Made by a program: the position numbers and the translations under genes. The notes beneath the pieces were generated by a model. That model ran no database searches, had not been told where the DNA came from, and worked only from the letters and a program-made list of their open reading frames with translations. From Idiomarina fontislapidosi (GTDB lineage: Bacteria > Pseudomonadota > Gammaproteobacteria > Enterobacterales > Alteromonadaceae), in contig NZ_QJST01000009.1 in assembly GCF_003226255.1 (NCBI RefSeq), forward strand, positions 50,799 to 114,798: a stretch of 64,000 nucleotides of DNA. The letters run 5' to 3'. This document shows, in pieces, positions 60,611-64,000 of this stretch. Position 1 is the first letter of the stretch. The number at the start of each line of letters is the position of its first letter.

Positions 60611-62734
60611 GTGGCTCGTAAAACTTCCATTGAGCGCTATCGTAATATCGGTATCTGCGCTCACGTAGACGCTGGTAAAACAACCACTACTGAACGTGTG
60701 TTGTTCTACACTGGTCTGTCTCACAAGATTGGTGAGGTGCACGATGGTGCAGCTACCATGGACTGGATGGAACAGGAGCAGGAGCGTGGTATCACCATCA
60801 CCTCTGCCGCAACGACATGTTTCTGGCAAGGTATGGACAAGCAGTTCCCTGAGCACCGTGTCAACATCATCGACACCCCAGGACACGTTGACTTTACCAT
60901 TGAGGTAGAGCGTTCATTGCGTGTTCTTGACGGCGCAGTCGTTGTATTGTGTGCTTCGTCAGGTGTTCAGCCTCAGACTGAAACCGTATGGCGTCAGGCG
61001 AACAAATACGAAGTACCACGTATGGTATTCGTGAACAAGATGGACCGTGCAGGCGCGGACTTCTTGTCAGTTGTTCATCAAATGAAAACCCGCTTGGCAG
61101 CAGAAGCAGTGCCTATGCAACTGCCTGTTGGCGCAGAAGACAACTTCCGCGGCGTGGTTGATTTGATCAAAATGAAATTCATCAACTGGAACGATGAAGA
61201 CATGGGTACTTCATTCACTTATGAAGATATCCCTGCTGACATGGTTGACGAGTGTGAGGAATATCACAACAACTTGGTAGAAGCTGCGGCTGAAGCCAAC
61301 GAAGAGTTGATGAACAAATACCTTGAAGAAGGTGAGTTGACTGAAGCAGAAATCAAACAAGGTCTTCGTGCGCGTACATTGGCGAACGAAATCTGCTTGG
61401 TTGCAGCTGGTTCAGCGTTCAAAAACAAAGGCGTTCAAGCGGTACTTGACGCAGTTATCGAATATCTTCCGTCGCCGACTGAAGTTAAAGCGATTACTGG
61501 TATCCTTGATGATGAGTCTGAAGGTGTTCGTAAGTCATCTGACGAAGAACCATTCTCTGCGCTTGCGTTTAAAATCGCAACTGACCCGTTCGTGGGTACA
61601 CTGACGTTCGTTCGTGTTTACTCGGGTGTCCTTAACCAGGGTGACGGTGTTGTTAACCCAGTTAAGAACAAGAAAGAGCGCGTGGGCCGTATGGTTCAAA
61701 TGCACTCAAACAGCCGTGAAGAGATCAAAGAAGTGCGCGCGGGTGATATCGCGGCATTGATTGGTCTTAAAGACGTGACGACCGGTGACACGCTGTGTGA
61801 TCCTAACAACAAGATCATTCTTGAGCGTATGGAATTCCCAGAGCCAGTTATTTCAGTAGCAGTAGAGCCAAAAACTAAAGCTGACCAAGAGAAAATGGGT
61901 ATCGCTTTAGGTAAGTTGGCAGCTGAAGATCCTTCATTCCGCGTTAAGACGGATGAAGAGTCTGGTCAAACTATCATCTCTGGTATGGGTGAGCTTCACC
62001 TTGATATCATCGTTGACCGTATGAAGCGTGAATTCAAAGTTGAATGTAACGTAGGTCAACCTCAGGTTGCTTATCGTGAAGCGATCCGTAAGTCTGTTGA
62101 AGTCGAAGGTAAATTCGTACGTCAATCAGGTGGTCGTGGTCAGTTCGGTCACGTTTGGGTTCGCCTTGAGCCGATGACAATCGAAGAAGACGAGAACGGC
62201 GATGACATCACTTACCAATTCGTGAACGAAATCGTTGGTGGTGTGGTACCTAAAGAATACATCCCAGCCGTTGATCGTGGTATCAAAGAGCAGATGGAAC
62301 AAGGTGTTCTTGCTGGCTACCCAGTATTGGGTGTTAAGGCAACCTTGTACGACGGTTCTTACCACGATGTTGACTCATCAGAGATGGCGTTTAAAATCGC
62401 CGGTAGCATGGCTTTCAAAAAAGGTGCATTGCAAGCACAACCTGTATTGCTTGAGCCAATGATGAAAGTTGAAGTTATCACTCCAGAAGAGTCAATGGGT
62501 GATGTCGTTGGTGACCTTAACCGCCGTCGTGGTCTTATCGAAGGTATGGAAGAGGCACCAGGTGGCTTGAAAGCAGTTAATGCTCAAGTTCCATTGTCAG
62601 AAATGTTCGGTTACGCGACTGACTTGCGTTCACAAACACAAGGTCGTGCATCGTACTCAATGGAATTCTTGAAGTATGCTGAAGCGCCAAACAACATCGC
62701 TGAGAAAGTGATGGCTGAGCGTAACGCTAAATAA
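60611..62734 (+). CDS. fusA: Elongation factor G
   Basis: A 707-residue translocase GTPase. G1 [13 protein letters not shown], switch 2 [17 protein letters not shown]4 VNKMDRAG and the domain IV/V sequences ([31 protein letters not shown]) are intact. The start is GTG at 60611 with AAGGAG 6 bp upstream. tuf follows after 60 bp. Confidence 0.98.
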   Translation: MARKTSIERYRNIGICAHVDAGKTTTTERVLFYTGLSHKIGEVHDGAATMDWMEQEQERGITITSAATTCFWQGMDKQFPEHRVNIIDTPGHVDFTIEVERSLRVLDGAVVVLCASSGVQPQTETVWRQANKYEVPRMVFVNKMDRAGADFLSVVHQMKTRLAAEAVPMQLPVGAEDNFRGVVDLIKMKFINWNDEDMGTSFTYEDIPADMVDECEEYHNNLVEAAAEANEELMNKYLEEGELTEAEIKQGLRARTLANEICLVAAGSAFKNKGVQAVLDAVIEYLPSPTEVKAITGILDDESEGVRKSSDEEPFSALAFKIATDPFVGTLTFVRVYSGVLNQGDGVVNPVKNKKERVGRMVQMHSNSREEIKEVRAGDIAALIGLKDVTTGDTLCDPNNKIILERMEFPEPVISVAVEPKTKADQEKMGIALGKLAAEDPSFRVKTDEESGQTIISGMGELHLDIIVDRMKREFKVECNVGQPQVAYREAIRKSVEVEGKFVRQSGGRGQFGHVWVRLEPMTIEEDENGDDITYQFVNEIVGGVVPKEYIPAVDRGIKEQMEQGVLAGYPVLGVKATLYDGSYHDVDSSEMAFKIAGSMAFKKGALQAQPVLLEPMMKVEVITPEESMGDVVGDLNRRRGLIEGMEEAPGGLKAVNAQVPLSEMFGYATDLRSQTQGRASYSMEFLKYAEAPNNIAEKVMAERNAK

Positions 62735-62794
62735 GTAAGGTCTGGTCCGGTTTTTTACGAGACCGGGCTTTTAACTTAAGTTTGAGGAACTATC

Positions 62795-63979
62795 ATGTCT
62801 AAAGAAAAATTTGAACGTTCGAAGCCGCACGTAAACGTCGGCACAATCGGTCACGTTGACCACGGTAAAACGACTTTGACTGCTGCTATTACTACTGTAT
62901 TAGCAAAAGTTTATGGTGGTGCGGCGAAAGACTTCGCAGCCATCGATAACGCGCCAGAAGAGAAAGAGCGTGGTATCACCATCTCAACTTCACACGTTGA
63001 GTATGACACCCCAACTCGTCACTACGCGCACGTCGACTGTCCTGGACACGCTGACTACGTTAAAAACATGATCACTGGTGCTGCTCAGATGGACGGCGCG
63101 ATCTTGGTAGTAGCGGCAACAGACGGCCCAATGCCACAAACGCGTGAGCACATCTTGTTGTCACGTCAGGTAGGCGTACCTTTCATCGTAGTATTCATGA
63201 ACAAATGTGACATGGTAGACGATGAAGAGTTGTTGGAATTGGTAGAAATGGAAGTTCGTGAACTGTTATCAGAATACGAATTCCCAGGCGACGACTTGCC
63301 AGTTATCCCAGGTTCAGCACTTAAAGCGCTAGAAGGCGACGAAGAGTGGTCGAAGAAGATTGTAGAACTAGCTGACGCGCTAGACAACTACATCCCAGAG
63401 CCAGAGCGTGATATCGATAAGCCGTTCATCATGCCAATCGAAGACGTATTCTCGATTTCAGGTCGTGGTACAGTAGTAACTGGTCGTGTCGAGCGTGGTA
63501 TCGTTCGCACAGGTGACGAGTGTGAAATCGTAGGTATGAAAGATACCATGAAGACCACAGTGACCGGTGTAGAGATGTTCCGTAAGTTGCTAGACGAAGG
63601 TCGTGCAGGTGAGAACATCGGTGCCTTGTTGCGTGGTACTAAGCGTGACGAAGTAGAGCGTGGTCAAGTATTGGCGAAGCCAGGTACAATCACTCCGCAC
63701 ACTAAGTTCGAAGCAGAAGTCTACGTACTGAGCAAAGACGAAGGTGGCCGTCACACGCCATTCTTTAAAGGCTACCGTCCACAGTTCTACTTCCGTACAA
63801 CGGACGTAACAGGCGCAGTAGAATTGCCAGAAGGCGTAGAAATGGTCATGCCAGGCGACAACTTGAAGTTCGTTGTAGAGCTAATCGCTCCAATCGCAAT
63901 GGACGAAGGCTTGCGTTTCGCAATCCGTGAAGGTGGTCGTACTGTAGGTGCAGGCGTTGTATCTAAGATCATCGACTAA
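62795..63979 (+). CDS. tufA: Elongation factor Tu (second copy)
   Basis: A 394-residue protein, last visible gene of the str operon, complete here. All G motifs as in the first copy; P172 replaces Q172. From about residue 40 to 326 the DNA is identical to the first copy apart from that one base, while the first 115 bp carry several synonymous differences. The identity resumes before the stop and runs 19 bp past it, ending just before the window edge. Confidence 0.98.
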   Translation: MSKEKFERSKPHVNVGTIGHVDHGKTTLTAAITTVLAKVYGGAAKDFAAIDNAPEEKERGITISTSHVEYDTPTRHYAHVDCPGHADYVKNMITGAAQMDGAILVVAATDGPMPQTREHILLSRQVGVPFIVVFMNKCDMVDDEELLELVEMEVRELLSEYEFPGDDLPVIPGSALKALEGDEEWSKKIVELADALDNYIPEPERDIDKPFIMPIEDVFSISGRGTVVTGRVERGIVRTGDECEIVGMKDTMKTTVTGVEMFRKLLDEGRAGENIGALLRGTKRDEVERGQVLAKPGTITPHTKFEAEVYVLSKDEGGRHTPFFKGYRPQFYFRTTDVTGAVELPEGVEMVMPGDNLKFVVELIAPIAMDEGLRFAIREGGRTVGAGVVSKIID

Positions 63980-64000
63980 TTAAACGTTTAGACGTTTAGT

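Noticed and set aside
62737..62790. Possible terminator between fusA and tuf
   Set aside because: The GGTCT/AGACC pairing is only five base pairs with a long loop, and a stop between fusA and tuf would be contrary to the usual operon; treated as spacer.
63166..63972. Minus-strand ORFs opposite both tuf genes
   Set aside because: They recur identically in both copies because the sense genes are identical; strong codon bias of tuf leaves few stops on the opposite strand.

Overview
This window is chromosomal housekeeping DNA from a marine-type gammaproteobacterium. Its gene orders match Escherichia coli blocks: queG-nnr-tsaE-amiB-mutL-miaA-hfq-hflX-hflK-hflC-purA, thrU-tyrU-glyT-thrT-tufB, trp tRNA-secE-nusG-rplKAJL-rpoBC-rpsL-rpsG-fusA-tuf, kbl-tdh, glpE-glpG, ompR-envZ and yheSTU/yheV. 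The rpoBC cluster runs straight into the str operon, as in most non-enteric gammaproteobacteria. A FabR-type regulator sits beside an acyl-CoA desaturase, and there is a large S9 peptidase. I infer the Alteromonadales, possibly Idiomarinaceae. This rests on gene content and protein resemblance only; no search was run.

Layout. 1-5.6 kb: the end of a FliL-like gene, the threonine-degradation operon kbl-tdh running into glpE-glpG (minus strand), coaD, and a sodium-dependent transporter. 5.8-9.7 kb: pckA and a two-gene NatAB-like ABC exporter, each unit closed by a clear terminator. 9.7-13.7 kb: an S9 prolyl-oligopeptidase-family peptidase downstream of fabR, and a divergent fatty-acid desaturase whose promoter overlaps a FabR-like palindrome. 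13.7-14.8 kb: a 100-residue protein made only of flagellar-rod/hook-like terminal segments, followed by a zincin-like SprA-family protein. 14.8-26.6 kb: tex and greB (minus), then a sensor diguanylate cyclase/phosphodiesterase and an RND adaptor-permease pair inserted before ompR-envZ. 26.6-33 kb: sthA, nudE, cysQ, yheU-yheT-yheS and yheV. 33-45.4 kb: queG and the long nnr-to-purA block. 45.6-64 kb: five tRNA genes, two nearly identical tuf genes in direct orientation, secE, nusG, four ribosomal protein genes with an L10 leader, rpoB, rpoC, rpsL, rpsG and fusA.

The last third is one growth-rate-regulated translation/transcription region. I can read four sigma70 promoters there (thrU, trp tRNA, rplK, rpsL). 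All have 16-17 bp spacers and a GC-rich CGC(G/n)TCC-like discriminator, which suggests coordinated stringent control.

I found no insertion sequence, prophage, CRISPR array, rRNA gene or toxin/defence system. No gene-free stretch exceeds 300 bp. The most interesting leads are the FabR-desaturase operator, the minimal flagellar axial-like protein with its zincin-like partner, the three-gene insertion between greB and ompR, and the shared promoter design in the ribosomal region. None amounts to a convincing wholly new system.
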